DNA of 64,000 nt from Streptomyces humidus (GCF_014649655.1 NZ_BMTL01000002.1:310001-374000); one strand, 5' to 3'. Shown: positions 17,881-27,233, counted from the first letter of the stretch. Notes: generated by a model not told the origin, from the sequence alone. Program-made: numbers and translations.

Positions 17881-19389
17881 TCATGGCGCCGACCGGCCCA
17901 GCAAGCGTTGCTCGTCCCACCAGGGCGGTGTCTCGTCGGCCACCGGTGTGAGCTCCACGAGGGTGATCTCGTGGCGTGCCAGGGTGAGGTCCAGCCCGGC
18001 GCGGCCTTCCTGGACGGTCAGTCGCCGGTGGCTGCGGGCGGGCTCGGCAGCCTCGTGGAGGATGTCGAGCTGCTCGAGTCGCGGCGAGCGTGGGCTGCCC
18101 ATGTGCCGCCAGGTCGTGTACGCGTTTCCGTGGTTCTCGTCGACGGTGGACCGGCGCACGAACACCTCCCGGGCCGCGACCGGGAGTGACATGCGCAACG
18201 CGTGCCGGCCGGGCCCCGGGGTCTGCCCCGTCGGGTCGACGGGGGCCCAGGCCAGGACCGCGATACGGCCGTCCGCATGGCGGGTGACGAGATGGTCGTC
18301 ACCTCGTGCCAGCAGATCGGGGCCCATCCGGGCCATGAAGGCGTACAGGTGGTATGTCGGCTTCTTGACCTGCCGGTGGGTGAGCAGTCCGAAGCCGCCG
18401 TGGAAGAGAGCCGTGGGGACGCCGGCCTCCTCGAACATGTCGCTGAACGTCCAGTAGGAGAAGGAGTCCACGAGGTCGCCGCCGTGGGCGAGCACGGGGG
18501 CGAGGTAGGCGGCGTGGAACGCGGTGTCGTGGATCGGGTTGTCGGGACGGTAGGAGGAATTGAACTCCGTTATGTGCAGCGGCAGGCGGGCCAGTGCGGT
18601 GCTCTTGAGACGTTCACGGGGCGTGGCGAACTGGTCGAGCAGGTCGGAGGCCGGGGCGAGCGCCTGGTGGACGCCGAACGGAACGTGCTGTGCCGGCCCG
18701 GAGGTGTAGGCGTGCTTCGACACGAAGTCGACCGGCACGTCCCGGCGCTCGGTGAATTCGGCGAATCTGTCCAGCCAGTCATCGGCGCCGGGTGAGATCG
18801 CGGGGCCTCCGACCTGGAGACCGGCGTCCACCTCTTTGACTGTGTGCGCGGTGATCTCGTACAGCCGGTGGTATGCCGTTTCATCCGCGTCCTGCCAGAA
18901 GTCGCGCAGGTTGGGTTCGTTCCACACCTCGACGGGCCAGGTCCGGACCTCATCGAGACCGTAGCGGTCGATGAGGTGGATGAGCGTCGCGCGGACCAGG
19001 TCGGCCCACTCGCGAGGGGAACGGGGCGGGGTGACATTGCCACGCCACCAGAAGACCGTCTGCTCGCCGGAGGCCAGCGCGGCGGGCATGAACCCCAGCT
19101 CCAGAAACGGCCTGATACCGGTTTCCAGGTAGGCATCAAGCACCTGATCGACATAGGTGAAGGAGTGGTGGACCCGGTGAGCGCCCTCGTGTTCGTAAGG
19201 GCGGTACACCCCCATGCCGTCGCTGAGCAGGCCGTGACCGCGGATGAGGCGGAACCCGATTTCGCGCTGCAGCAGGCTGAGGGAGTCCTGATAGTCACGG
19301 CGCAGGGCGAGTTCGACTCGGCCGGTGCCGACGCATTGTCGCCAGGCCTCGGAGAACCGGCCCGTCGGATCGGCGGGAACGCTGATCAC
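17881..19389 (-). CDS. GH39 family beta-xylosidase-like glycosidase
   Basis: 502 residues, no signal peptide, so a cytoplasmic exo-glycosidase acting on imported oligosaccharides. The GH39 acid/base motif VEVWNEPNL (Glu158) and the nucleophile motif LHITEFNSSY (Glu275) are intact, followed by a beta-sandwich C-terminal domain with WAPVDPTG and LTLARHEITLVEL. GH39 contains beta-xylosidases and related enzymes. The xylan context (GH67, CE7) supports xylosidase. The GTG start overlaps the stop of the binding-protein gene (GTGA), so expression is coupled to import. Confidence 0.87.
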   Translation of the reverse strand: MISVPADPTGRFSEAWRQCVGTGRVELALRRDYQDSLSLLQREIGFRLIRGHGLLSDGMGVYRPYEHEGAHRVHHSFTYVDQVLDAYLETGIRPFLELGFMPAALASGEQTVFWWRGNVTPPRSPREWADLVRATLIHLIDRYGLDEVRTWPVEVWNEPNLRDFWQDADETAYHRLYEITAHTVKEVDAGLQVGGPAISPGADDWLDRFAEFTERRDVPVDFVSKHAYTSGPAQHVPFGVHQALAPASDLLDQFATPRERLKSTALARLPLHITEFNSSYRPDNPIHDTAFHAAYLAPVLAHGGDLVDSFSYWTFSDMFEEAGVPTALFHGGFGLLTHRQVKKPTYHLYAFMARMGPDLLARGDDHLVTRHADGRIAVLAWAPVDPTGQTPGPGRHALRMSLPVAAREVFVRRSTVDENHGNAYTTWRHMGSPRSPRLEQLDILHEAAEPARSHRRLTVQEGRAGLDLTLARHEITLVELTPVADETPPWWDEQRLLGRSAP

Positions 19390-21041
19390 CCGTTCTCCTT
19401 CTTGAAGCGCTCGCGCGCCGTGTTGTGCAGGCCGACGAGCCGATCCATGTTCTTGGCCTTCAACTCGGTGACGTAGTCTCCCCAGTCGGACAGTGGTCGC
19501 TTTCCGAGGACGAACTTGAGCGTGTTCTGGGTGACGTGGTCCCTCAGCGGGGTGTCCCAGAGCGAGGCCTGTTCCTGCTCCACGGACTGCAGCGGGTGGG
19601 CCGGGTCGATGGGCAGTTGCTCACGCTGAGCCATGGCGTCCTGGAACCTCCTCTCGTCCGTGCTGAAGGACGAGGACACCAGCGCCCAACTGCCGCCGTA
19701 GGTGAAAACACCGTTGAAGAACCCGTAGTCCTTCTGCAGGTCCTTCGGCGCGCCCGGGTTCGAACCCATGAGGCTGATGCCGGGCTCGAGCTTGTACCGG
19801 CCGCCCGAGTAGGTGTATGTGGTGCCCTGCACACCCCACTTGGCGAAGCGCTGGCCCTCGTCCGAGTACCAGAGCCAGTCGACGAACTGCATCATCGCGA
19901 CGAAGGTGTCGCTCTTGAGTGCCTTGGTGGAGATCATGACGCCGTTCTCCAGCCGTGCGCCGCCCATCACCACGGGTCCAGCCGGACCGAGCGGAACCGG
20001 CACCATCTCGATCTTCGCGCCTTTGACCTGCTTTCCCAGGTTGTAACGGTAGTTCTGGACCAGCTCCTGCGGATTGGCGCTGATCGCGAACGACTTCTCG
20101 CCCAGCAGTTTCTGCACCGCTTCGTCGTCTGTCTGTGTGAAGCTCTCCGGGTCCATCAGTTTTTCGGCGACCAGTCTCCTCAGGTACTCGACCACCTGGC
20201 GGTAAGCGTCCGTGGCGCCGGTGAAGACGAACTCTCCGGCTTTCGTGTCGAAGCTGAGGTTGTCGTAGGTCCAGCCGGCCTTCACTCCGTGTGCCTGGCC
20301 GAGGTAGCTGAGCAACGCGGCAGCGGGGAAGGGCGTGTTGGTGCTCCAGCGGTCGGAGAAGGGGTACTTGTCCGGGTGTTCGGCTTTGATCGCCTTGAAG
20401 ACGTCGTAGACCTGATCCCAGGTCGTGGGCAGGTTCAGGCCGAGCTGTTCGAGGACGTCTGTACGGAAGGACAGCGAGTATCCGGATTTGACCTTCTCGT
20501 GCAGGCCGGGGAGAAGGTAGTACTTGCCGTCGGACTGGCGGATGGAATCGAGCTCTGGCTCCAGCTTCCACTTTCTGACCTTGTCCAGGAAGTTGGGCAT
20601 GAGGTGCACGTAGTCGCTGACCGGGAGGATCGCGCCCGACGAGACGAAAGCGACCTCCGACGGATGATAGGTCTTGGGGATGAGGAACGGTGCGTCGCCG
20701 GCGCCGATGAGGACACTGCGCTTCTTCTCGTAATCACTCAGCGGGACGGCGACCGGCTTCAGGGTGATCCCGGTGCGCTTGGTGACCTCCTGCCAGAAGA
20801 GCCAGCCGTCCTTCATCGGGTAGATCGGGTTGTTGTTGTGCAGAATGGAGAAGGAAAGCGATTCCGACGCCTTGAACTGCTGCCCGACGCGGTACTCCTT
20901 CATCGCTCCGTTCTGTTTCTTGGAGAGGTCCTTTGCGTCACCTCCGTCCTCTCCGCCTCCACAGCCTGTGAGGGCAGCCAGGCCGATGAAGCCTGCGGCG
21001 GACAACATCTGACGTCGTGACAGTTGGCCTGTGTTCTTCAC
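19386..21041 (-). CDS. Oligosaccharide-binding lipoprotein (LplA type)
   Basis: 551-residue extracellular solute-binding lipoprotein. A twin-arginine-like SRRQML and lipobox LTGC (Cys27) show export and lipid anchoring. The size and text (ILHNNNPIYPMKDGWLFWQE, NGVMISTKALKSDTFVAMMQ) fit the large LplA/YtcQ class that works with LplB/LplC permeases. GTG at 21041 has AAGGAG 5 bases upstream. It is followed directly by GH39 and preceded by the two permeases. Likely ligand: (aldouronic) xylo-oligosaccharides, inferred only from the neighbouring enzymes. Confidence 0.86.
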   Translation of the reverse strand: MKNTGQLSRRQMLSAAGFIGLAALTGCGGGEDGGDAKDLSKKQNGAMKEYRVGQQFKASESLSFSILHNNNPIYPMKDGWLFWQEVTKRTGITLKPVAVPLSDYEKKRSVLIGAGDAPFLIPKTYHPSEVAFVSSGAILPVSDYVHLMPNFLDKVRKWKLEPELDSIRQSDGKYYLLPGLHEKVKSGYSLSFRTDVLEQLGLNLPTTWDQVYDVFKAIKAEHPDKYPFSDRWSTNTPFPAAALLSYLGQAHGVKAGWTYDNLSFDTKAGEFVFTGATDAYRQVVEYLRRLVAEKLMDPESFTQTDDEAVQKLLGEKSFAISANPQELVQNYRYNLGKQVKGAKIEMVPVPLGPAGPVVMGGARLENGVMISTKALKSDTFVAMMQFVDWLWYSDEGQRFAKWGVQGTTYTYSGGRYKLEPGISLMGSNPGAPKDLQKDYGFFNGVFTYGGSWALVSSSFSTDERRFQDAMAQREQLPIDPAHPLQSVEQEQASLWDTPLRDHVTQNTLKFVLGKRPLSDWGDYVTELKAKNMDRLVGLHNTARERFKKENG

Positions 21042-21074
21042 GGAGGCTCCTTGGTTCCGTAAGAGGTACGGCTC

Positions 21075-21989
21075 TCAGCCCTTGACCGCGCCGAGCGTGA
21101 CGCCGGAGACGAAGTAACGCTGAACGAACGGGTATACGCAGAGGATGGGCAGCGCCGTCAGCACGATGGTGACGGCCTGGATGTTCGCCCCGACCTGGCT
21201 GAGCTGATCGGTTCCCGCGCCGGCGTTTCCGCCGGTGGTGGCCCCCGATATCAGGTTGCGCAGATAGACCGTGGCCGGCATCAACTCGGTACGGTCCATG
21301 TAGAGGTACGCCGAGAACCAGGAGTTCCAGAAGGACACCGAGTAGAAGAGAACCATGGTGGCGATGACTGCCTTGGACAGCGGCAACACGATTCTGAGCA
21401 GGATCCCGTAGGTACTCAGCCCGTCGATCTCTGCGGCCTCTTCGAGTTCGCTCGGCAGGCTCTCGAAGAATGCCTTCATCACCAGCAGGTTGAAGACGCT
21501 GATCGCGTTGGGCAGGGCGATCGCCCAGACGGAGTTCTTCAAGCCGAGGCTGGTGACCAGGACGTAGTTCGGAATCAGCCCGCCGGTGAAGAACATGGTG
21601 AACACGGCGGCGCCGACCAGCACCCCCCGTCCCTTGAGATCCTTCTTCGATAGAACATAGGCGTAACAGGTCGTCAGAACCATGGCGATGACGGTGGAGA
21701 CGACCGTGTACAGAACCGTGTTTCCGTAGTTGCGCCAGAACATCGAGTCATGGAAAACGATCTTGTAAGTGGTGAGGTTGAATCCCTTCGGCCACAGAGC
21801 CACCTCGCCGGCACGTATCTGGCGTTCCCCGCTGAAGGACCGGGCGATGATGTTGACGAAGGGGTACAGGGTCACGAGCACGACCAGCGTGAGGATGACG
21901 CCGTTGACGCCCTGGAAGACGCGGTAGCCGCGCGTGGGCTGGTGCACGGAGGTGCGCGCCCGCTGAGCGCGGGAGGCCAGGAGGCTCAC
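21075..21989 (-). CDS. ABC transporter permease, LplC/YtcP type
   Basis: 304-residue CUT1 permease. A short N-terminus leads to six hydrophobic segments; the EAA loop is EEAAEIDGLSTYGILLRIVLP, and the C-terminus QRYFVSGVTLGAVKG is typical of LplC. The GTG start overlaps the stop of the LplB-type gene (GTGA). The reading frame runs open upstream to 23105, but that part is only a shadow of the neighbouring gene. No ATPase is encoded in the locus, so MsiK is the probable partner. Confidence 0.87.
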   Translation of the reverse strand: MSLLASRAQRARTSVHQPTRGYRVFQGVNGVILTLVVLVTLYPFVNIIARSFSGERQIRAGEVALWPKGFNLTTYKIVFHDSMFWRNYGNTVLYTVVSTVIAMVLTTCYAYVLSKKDLKGRGVLVGAAVFTMFFTGGLIPNYVLVTSLGLKNSVWAIALPNAISVFNLLVMKAFFESLPSELEEAAEIDGLSTYGILLRIVLPLSKAVIATMVLFYSVSFWNSWFSAYLYMDRTELMPATVYLRNLISGATTGGNAGAGTDQLSQVGANIQAVTIVLTALPILCVYPFVQRYFVSGVTLGAVKG

Positions 21990-22975
21990 CACAGGCTCGT
22001 CCCCACCGTGCGACGCGACAACAGGTTCGCGCTCGTGATCAGCACGAGTCCGATGACCGCCTCGAACAGTCCGATCGCCGCGGCGTAGCTGAAGCTGTTG
22101 GACTCGACGCCGGTTCGGTACAGATAGGTGGAGATCACATCGGCCGTCGGGTAGGTGAGCGGGTTGTAGAGCAGGAGGACCTTCTCGAAGCCGACCGCCA
22201 TGAACGTGCCGATGTTGAGGATCAGCAACGTGATCATGGTGGGGCGGATGCCCGGCAGCGTGACGTGCCAGATCTGCCGCCACCGGCTCGCGCCGTCGAT
22301 ACGGGCGGCCTCGTAGAGGTCCTCGTCGATGGTCGTGAGCGCCGCGAGATAGAGGATGGTGCCCCAGCCGGCGGTCTGCCAGATCTCCGAGCCCACGTAG
22401 ATCGTGCGAAACCATCCGGGTTCCTGGATGAAGCGGACCGGTTCGTGGCCGGACCAGGCCAGTACGTGGTTGACCGGACCGTCCGTGGCCAGTATCTGCA
22501 TGGTGATGCCTGCGACGATCACGATCGACAGGAAGTGAGGAAGGTACGAAATCGATTGCACGAACTGTTTCAGCGAGCGTCGTCGCACCTCGTTGAGCAA
22601 CAGCGCCAGGACGATCGGGACGGGAAAACAGAACACCAGCGTGAGCCCGCCGAGCCACAAGGTGTTGCGGAAGACTTGCCAGAAGGTGGGGTCGGTCAGA
22701 AACATCCGCACGTAACGGAGTCCCACCCACCGCTCTCCCAGAATCGACCCGCCCGGTTCGAAGCGGCGAAAGGCGATCACGTTGCCGATCATCGGCAGAT
22801 AGCGGAAAACCAGGAAGAACAGAAGCGGCAGCACGGCCAGCGAATACAGCTGCCAGTCCCGGCGCAGCGCCCGCCCCCAGCCTCGACGCGCGCCCGGACG
22901 CGTCGGGCCGTGCCGGGACCTCGCGAGCGGGTGCTGGGTTTCTGGCGGTGGGGCCGACCTGGTGGAGGTGCTCAT
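21986..22975 (-). CDS. ABC transporter permease, LplB type
   Basis: 329 residues. A basic cytoplasmic N-terminus of about 40 residues precedes the membrane segments (LYSLAVLPLLFFLVFRYLP and others). The EAA loop is YEAARIDGASRWRQIWHVTLP. ATG at 22975 follows GGGAGG by about 7 bases. It is the first gene of the importer/GH39/DUF624/GH42 unit, and its promoter region carries the CGAAA-C-TTTCG box shared with the divergent CE7 esterase. Confidence 0.87.
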   Translation of the reverse strand: MSTSTRSAPPPETQHPLARSRHGPTRPGARRGWGRALRRDWQLYSLAVLPLLFFLVFRYLPMIGNVIAFRRFEPGGSILGERWVGLRYVRMFLTDPTFWQVFRNTLWLGGLTLVFCFPVPIVLALLLNEVRRRSLKQFVQSISYLPHFLSIVIVAGITMQILATDGPVNHVLAWSGHEPVRFIQEPGWFRTIYVGSEIWQTAGWGTILYLAALTTIDEDLYEAARIDGASRWRQIWHVTLPGIRPTMITLLILNIGTFMAVGFEKVLLLYNPLTYPTADVISTYLYRTGVESNSFSYAAAIGLFEAVIGLVLITSANLLSRRTVGTSLW

Positions 22976-23028
22976 GCTCTGGCCTCCCGGGGCATCCTTC
23001 GAAACGCTCGAATCGACGTGCGTGATCT

Positions 23029-23039
23029 CGAAACTTTCG
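23029..23039. promoter_or_regulatory. CGAAA-N-TTTCG operator (xylanase-promoter type) in divergent promoter
   Basis: CGAAACTTTCG is a perfect 11-bp inverted repeat with one central base, 54 bases upstream of the LplB-type permease and 208 before the CE7 esterase. The same repeat is known in Streptomyces xylanase promoters and is bound by BxlR/LacI-type xylan regulators. I found no second exact copy in the window. Confidence 0.6.
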
Positions 23040-23246
23040 TGCCCTTACCGGTAACTCTGCGGCAACGTAAGGGGTCACGGAAAGCGCTGTCAATGGTTGC
23101 TGCACGGTGGACTGGTGAGACGTCGGGCGGCGTGGTGGAATCCTCCCGGGTGGGGTAGAACCGGGAAGTCGACTGCGACTCTCCCCCGCAATTTTCTGTC
23201 TGGCCTACGCAACGATCGCTCCCCCACGACCCTGCGAGGTGGCACT

Positions 23247-24239
23247 GTGCCCGCGTTCGACCTGCCGCTTTCCGAGCTGAAGCGCCACCGCCCCCAGCTC
23301 GACGAGCCCGCCGACTTCGACACGTTCTGGGCCGGGACTCTGCACCAGGGACAGCAGCGAGACCCACTGGTGTCCGTGCATCCCGTCGAAACCGGTCTCC
23401 GCCTCGTCGAGACCTGGGACGTCACGTTCCGAGGCTTTGCAGGTGATCCGATCAAGGCTTGGTTCCACCGCCCGGCCGGCGTGCAGGAACCGCTTACCGC
23501 AGTCGTCGAGTACATCGGCTACGGGCGCGGACGCGGTTACCCGCACGAGCGCCTGACCTGGGTGAATGCAGGCTACGCGCATCTACTCATGGACAACCGC
23601 GGTCAGGGTGACCAGTACGGTGACGGGGGCGCCACCCCCGACCCGCACGCCACCGCACCCGGTGGTCCCGGCCCGGCCGCCCGCGGTCTGCTCTCACCGC
23701 AGGACTACCACTACCGGCGTCTGATCACGGACGCGGTGCGGGCCGTGACGGCGGTCCGCACCCTGCCCGGCGTCGATCCCGTCCGTACGGTCGCCGTAGG
23801 AAACAGCCAGGGCGGAGGACTCGCCCTGGCTGTGGCTGGCCTGGTCCCCGATCTTGCCGCCGCACTCGTCACGGCCCCCTTCCTCTGCGGCATCCGGCGG
23901 GCCCTGGATCTCACCGACGTGGGCCCGTACGGTGAGATCGCTTGTTATCTGTCCGTCCATCGAGGTGCCGAAGAAGCCGCTTACCGCACGCTTTCCTACG
24001 TAGAAGGCGTTTCCTTCGCCCGGCTGGCCAAGGCCCCGGTCCACTTCGGCACAGGCCTGCGCGACACCGTCTGCCCTCCGAGCGGGGCGTATGCGGCGTT
24101 CAACCGCTACGGCGAGCTGAGCGGCGGCACGCATGCCCGCAACGAGATCCACTCGTATCCGTTCAACGGGCACGAGGGCGGCGAGGGCAAGCACGTGAGG
24201 CGCCAACTGCACTGGCTGGAGCAGCGGTTGGCTGAATAG
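23247..24239 (+). CDS. CE7 acetyl xylan esterase / cephalosporin deacetylase-like
   Basis: 330-residue alpha/beta hydrolase of carbohydrate esterase family 7, which removes acetyl groups from xylo-oligosaccharides. The nucleophile elbow GNSQGGG (Ser187), Asp273 (GLRDTVCPPSG) and His309 (NGHEGG) form the triad, and the family motif DNRGQG is present. No signal peptide, so cytoplasmic. GTG at 23247 has GAGG 7 bases upstream; the frame is open further upstream but without a site. Divergent from the importer operon and probably co-regulated through the shared box. Confidence 0.88.
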   Translation: MPAFDLPLSELKRHRPQLDEPADFDTFWAGTLHQGQQRDPLVSVHPVETGLRLVETWDVTFRGFAGDPIKAWFHRPAGVQEPLTAVVEYIGYGRGRGYPHERLTWVNAGYAHLLMDNRGQGDQYGDGGATPDPHATAPGGPGPAARGLLSPQDYHYRRLITDAVRAVTAVRTLPGVDPVRTVAVGNSQGGGLALAVAGLVPDLAAALVTAPFLCGIRRALDLTDVGPYGEIACYLSVHRGAEEAAYRTLSYVEGVSFARLAKAPVHFGTGLRDTVCPPSGAYAAFNRYGELSGGTHARNEIHSYPFNGHEGGEGKHVRRQLHWLEQRLAE

Positions 24240-24379
24240 TGCGCCGTCCGTGCACCACTCTCCCATCTCCACCGGCCACTCTTCCCGCTCTCGGCTCCAC
24301 CTGGGAGCCGGTGAACCGAGCCCCCACACGGCGGTCGCGGGTGACCGGCGCCGGCGCGCCCGCACAGCCGAGCAACGCC

Positions 24380-24478
24380 TCCTCCGACTCCTCCGACTCC
24401 TCCGACTCCTCCGACTCCTCCGACTCCTCCGACTCCTCCGACTCCTCCGACTCCTCCGACTCCTCCGACTCCTCCGAC
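24380..24478. repeat. 9-bp tandem array (TCCTCCGAC units)
   Basis: Eleven nearly perfect copies of a 9-base unit (TCCGACTCC in another phase). In one frame it would read Ser-Asp-Ser repeats, in the opposite strand Glu-Ser-Glu, but no start, ribosome-binding site or flanking coding signal supports a protein. Confidence 0.85.
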
Positions 24479-24884
24479 AGGGATGGTGAAACGGGTTCGG
24501 TGGGTTCGTCCAGCAGAAGCAGGTCCGCGGACACGCTCACCCGCCGCGTGAGCTCGATCGATCGGTCTGCGCCGCCCACGACAACTCGTCCATCTTCACC
24601 CCGGACTGGTATCGACAGTCCGAGTCAGAAGAGCCGGTTCGCTTGGCCGCCCGCGCAAGGGGTTGCAGGGGGCGCGTCGGAGGTTCGACGGGGAGAGCCG
24701 TGCGTCCGGCGGAGCAGTGCTCTACGCAGCTGGACGAGGGTCATCACAGAGCTTTTGTGGACAAGACCGTGAGGGACGGTACCGACGCCGGGCAAGGCGG
24801 TGTCCACCCTGCCGCCCCCGGCTCAGCCAGGCGCCTCACTCATAGAGCGGGCAGGAGGCCGGACGACTTCGCGACAGCGTTGTC

Positions 24885-24939
24885 CTGCGCGGCCCTGCTC
24901 GGAGGACCAGGTCTACCCGGGCCGAGCAGGGCCGCGCAG
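24885..24939. repeat. Perfect 18-bp inverted repeat, 19-base spacer
   Basis: The left arm at 24885-24902 is the exact reverse complement of the right arm at 24922-24939. It could act as a bidirectional terminator between the convergent CE7 and LPMO genes, though it lies 645 bases after the CE7 stop. Confidence 0.7.
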
Positions 24940-25003
24940 TCCGGGCCGGACGCTTCGGAACGCCCCGCGCTTCCTCCTTCGGGCAATCCCGTCCGGTTTC
25001 GCA

Positions 25004-25034
25004 GACCCGGTGAGCGTCGGCCGCTCACCGGGTC
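25004..25034 (-). terminator. Terminator hairpin of the AA10-CBM2 gene
   Basis: A perfect 13-bp stem (GACCCGGTGAGCG with CGCTCACCGGGTC) and a 5-base loop lie 20 bases beyond the LPMO stop codon. Confidence 0.75.
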
Positions 25035-25053
25035 CTTCTGCTACGTCAGTTGC

Positions 25054-26130
25054 TCAACCCACTCTGCAGGGCAGGCTGGTCGTGCTGTCTCCGCCCGAAC
25101 CGGAGGTGACATACCCGAACGTCGTGCTCTGTCCCGGACTCAACGAGCCGTTCCAGTCGGCGTTATGGACCATCACCGCCTGTCCGGTGGACGTGGCGTT
25201 GCCGCTCCACACGCTGGCCACCGACTGGCCTGAGGGCAGCGTCCAGTCGACCATCCAGCCGAGCATCGGGACGTCGCCTGAGTTGGTGACGGTCACCTCG
25301 GACTGGTAGCCGCCGTTCCATGTGTTCGTGGTCCTACGGGTGGCGGTGCAGGTGCCCGGAACCGGCTCGGTCGGATTGCCCGGCTCGTGGATACCGGTTA
25401 CCTCGCCATTTCCTCCGTCGAAGACGACGTCGGAGCAGGAGTAGAAGGTCTCCGCGCTGTCCGAGCGCTGCCAGACCATGTAGATGATGTGCCGGCCGGA
25501 CTTGTTGGCAGGCAGCTGGCCGGTCCAGGAGTAGTTGGCCTCGACCGTGCCGGGACTGCCGTGGAGCGGTGGGTGGTCGACGGAGAGGAAGGGCTGGCTC
25601 TCGAGGTCGTCCCAGGTGAGCGTGCGGGTCGGGTCGAACCCGTCTTTCGTGACGTAGACGTAGAACCAACCCGGGTGCGCCGCCCAGGCGTTGTAGGAGA
25701 AGTCGACCGTGGAGCCCGCGGTGAGATGGGTCAGGGGCCAGTCGTTGCGCGGCGCGTTGAAGCCGGTGAAGTTGGTGTTGCCGCCGCTGCACAGTTGACC
25801 GTCGGGGACGAATCCGCGGGTGCGGCCCGCACCGTCGGAGCGCAGCACCGAGAACCAGTTGTAGAACGGCGTGGTACCGCTTACTTGCTGGGCGTTCTTG
25901 CAGGCCGGGTTGATCGGCTTGATCTCGCCGCTGTTGGTCAGGCCGTCCTGCCAGCAGAGAAACGTACGACTGGCGGGTTTCATCGGAGTGCCGTGGGCCT
26001 CGGCCTTGCCGCCGGCCGTGACGATCAGACCGAGGGCGGGAACGGTGGCCAGCAAGGCCAGGAGGACGAGGAAGAAGGCTCGGGTGCGTAAAGTGGATTT
26101 CTCATTTGGCGTGATCATGACAGTCTGCAT
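25054..26130 (-). CDS. Secreted lytic polysaccharide monooxygenase AA10 with CBM2
   Basis: 358-residue copper LPMO. A long signal peptide ends at AEA-H, so His46 becomes the mature N-terminal residue of the copper histidine brace; the second His is 152 (WAAHPG), and the axial Phe/Tyr region is ETFYSCSDVVFDGG. After a Pro/Thr-rich linker (PGNPTEPVPGT) comes a CBM2 (about residues 255-358, TNTWNGGYQSEVTVTN) that binds cellulose or chitin. A CebR-type box upstream suggests cellulose-responsive control, so a cellulose-active enzyme is more likely. ATG 26130 is chosen because it gives a normal signal peptide; the ribosome-binding site is weak, and ATG 26118 is possible. Confidence 0.9.
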   Translation of the reverse strand: MQTVMITPNEKSTLRTRAFFLVLLALLATVPALGLIVTAGGKAEAHGTPMKPASRTFLCWQDGLTNSGEIKPINPACKNAQQVSGTTPFYNWFSVLRSDGAGRTRGFVPDGQLCSGGNTNFTGFNAPRNDWPLTHLTAGSTVDFSYNAWAAHPGWFYVYVTKDGFDPTRTLTWDDLESQPFLSVDHPPLHGSPGTVEANYSWTGQLPANKSGRHIIYMVWQRSDSAETFYSCSDVVFDGGNGEVTGIHEPGNPTEPVPGTCTATRRTTNTWNGGYQSEVTVTNSGDVPMLGWMVDWTLPSGQSVASVWSGNATSTGQAVMVHNADWNGSLSPGQSTTFGYVTSGSGGDSTTSLPCRVG

Positions 26131-26302
26131 GACAGAGGAGTCCGCCTTCCGTGTACGGACCGTGCGTGCATGGGGTGCACTGCGGATGCGGTAGCGGTTC
26201 GCGTAGGTGCAAGCTGCTTGCGGGCGTGCGCGTCCTGGTGATGGGCGAAGCGGGAGCGTCCCACCCACGTCCGGCAGGTTCCGGTCCACCGGGCGCGAGA
26301 AT

Positions 26303-26318
26303 GTGGGAGCGCTCCCAC
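26303..26318. promoter_or_regulatory. CebR operator upstream of AA10-CBM2 gene
   Basis: GTGGGAGCGCTCCCAC is a perfect 16-bp palindrome containing the known 14-bp CebR box TGGGAGCGCTCCCA. CebR is the cellobiose-sensing LacI-type repressor of cellulose genes in Streptomyces. The box lies about 175 bases before the LPMO start. Confidence 0.85.
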
Positions 26319-27129
26319 TCCACCTGTGGCGGAACGTAGCGTCCTACGGCCTATTTGTAAACGGGGTTGTACGTTTCACTCGGCGGTCGGACCGCCGGCC
26401 GGGGTGCAGAAGTATCGGAACGCGCCAGGCGCCACACCTTGGCCCGCCGGGACGCGAGCGCTCCGGGCCGGCAGCAGGTCACGAAGGTGAGCGACGGCGG
26501 TTCGCCAGGATGCTGCGTCGAGGACGTCTCTGAGGACGAGTTGTGGAAGCGGTTACAGGACCTCGTGTACGCCGAGGCGAGACATGTGGCTCAGGCGACA
26601 CTCGACGCCGAGTTCAGCGGTCGACGCCATGGAGGCAGCAACGCCCGTCAAGACAACCGGCGGCCGCCTCGGTCAGATGGCCGATGCAGGACCTGCGCAG
26701 TGAGCGGCACTCCGGCGTCGGGTCCAGGCCGACGGCGCCCCGTCAGGCGGCGAAGCAGGAGCCCAGCCACCGGACCCGACCCGAGGTCCACGCCCGGAGG
26801 GCCACTGGGCCCGGCTGGTCGAATGCCGCACCCCGGACGGCCATGGGCCCGGCTTTCAGCTGCGGCCCTGGGCTCGGGAAAGCCCGGGGCCCCTGGTGTG
26901 GATGGGCAGCGGCCTGGAGTCCCTGGGTCTGGTCGAGGGCGCCGTGCTGCTCGCCAGGCCGCCCGGGCACGCGTCGACGGCAACTGGTCGATCGCCGCAT
27001 CCCGGGACGGACCTCGCTGATGCGTTCCTCGATGGTGCCGGGGGTCCAGTGCCGGCCAGCTGGTCAGCACGTTGCGGCGCTCGGGTGGCGAGCCCTTCTT
27101 CGCCTTGGCCTACCCTGCGGGCCAGCACT

Positions 27130-27166
27130 CGCCGAACTCGCCGAACTCGCCGAACTCGCCGAACTC
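27130..27166. repeat. Short 9-bp tandem array (GCCGAACTC units)
   Basis: About four copies of GCCGAACTC in tandem between unnamed sequence and the NmrA-like gene. The period matches the array at 24380 but the sequence differs. Confidence 0.75.
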
Positions 27167-27233
27167 TCGGCCCTCCGGGCCGAGGTGGCGCAGGGCCCCG
27201 AACCGGAACTGAACTGCTGATCGTCCTGGAACA

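Larger units (their letters stand above)
24240..25053. other. Convergent intergenic region with repeats and hairpins
   Basis: About 800 bases between the convergent CE7 and LPMO genes. It holds a 9-bp tandem array (24380-24478), an 18-bp perfect inverted repeat (24885-24939) and a hairpin (25004-25034). Open frames exist here but none looks coding. Confidence 0.6.
26131..27233. other. Long intergenic stretch, no convincing gene
   Basis: After the LPMO promoter (CebR box at 26303-26318) comes about 900 bases without a clear gene. A frame near 26490-26620 reads EDELWKRLQDLVYAEARHVA and may be a decayed coding remnant, but I cannot name it. A 9-bp repeat array lies at 27130-27166. Confidence 0.5.

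Noticed and set aside
24380..24478. CRISPR array
   Set aside because: Units of 9 bases without spacers and no cas genes nearby.
24239..24772. Possible Ser-Asp repeat protein over the 9-bp array
   Set aside because: No ribosome-binding site, no signal peptide or anchor, and the flanks do not look coding; treated as a DNA repeat.
26367..27020. 217-codon open frame between LPMO and NmrA genes
   Set aside because: Mostly Arg/Pro/Gly low-complexity text; only a short EDELWKRLQDLV segment looks protein-like and it has no recognisable family.
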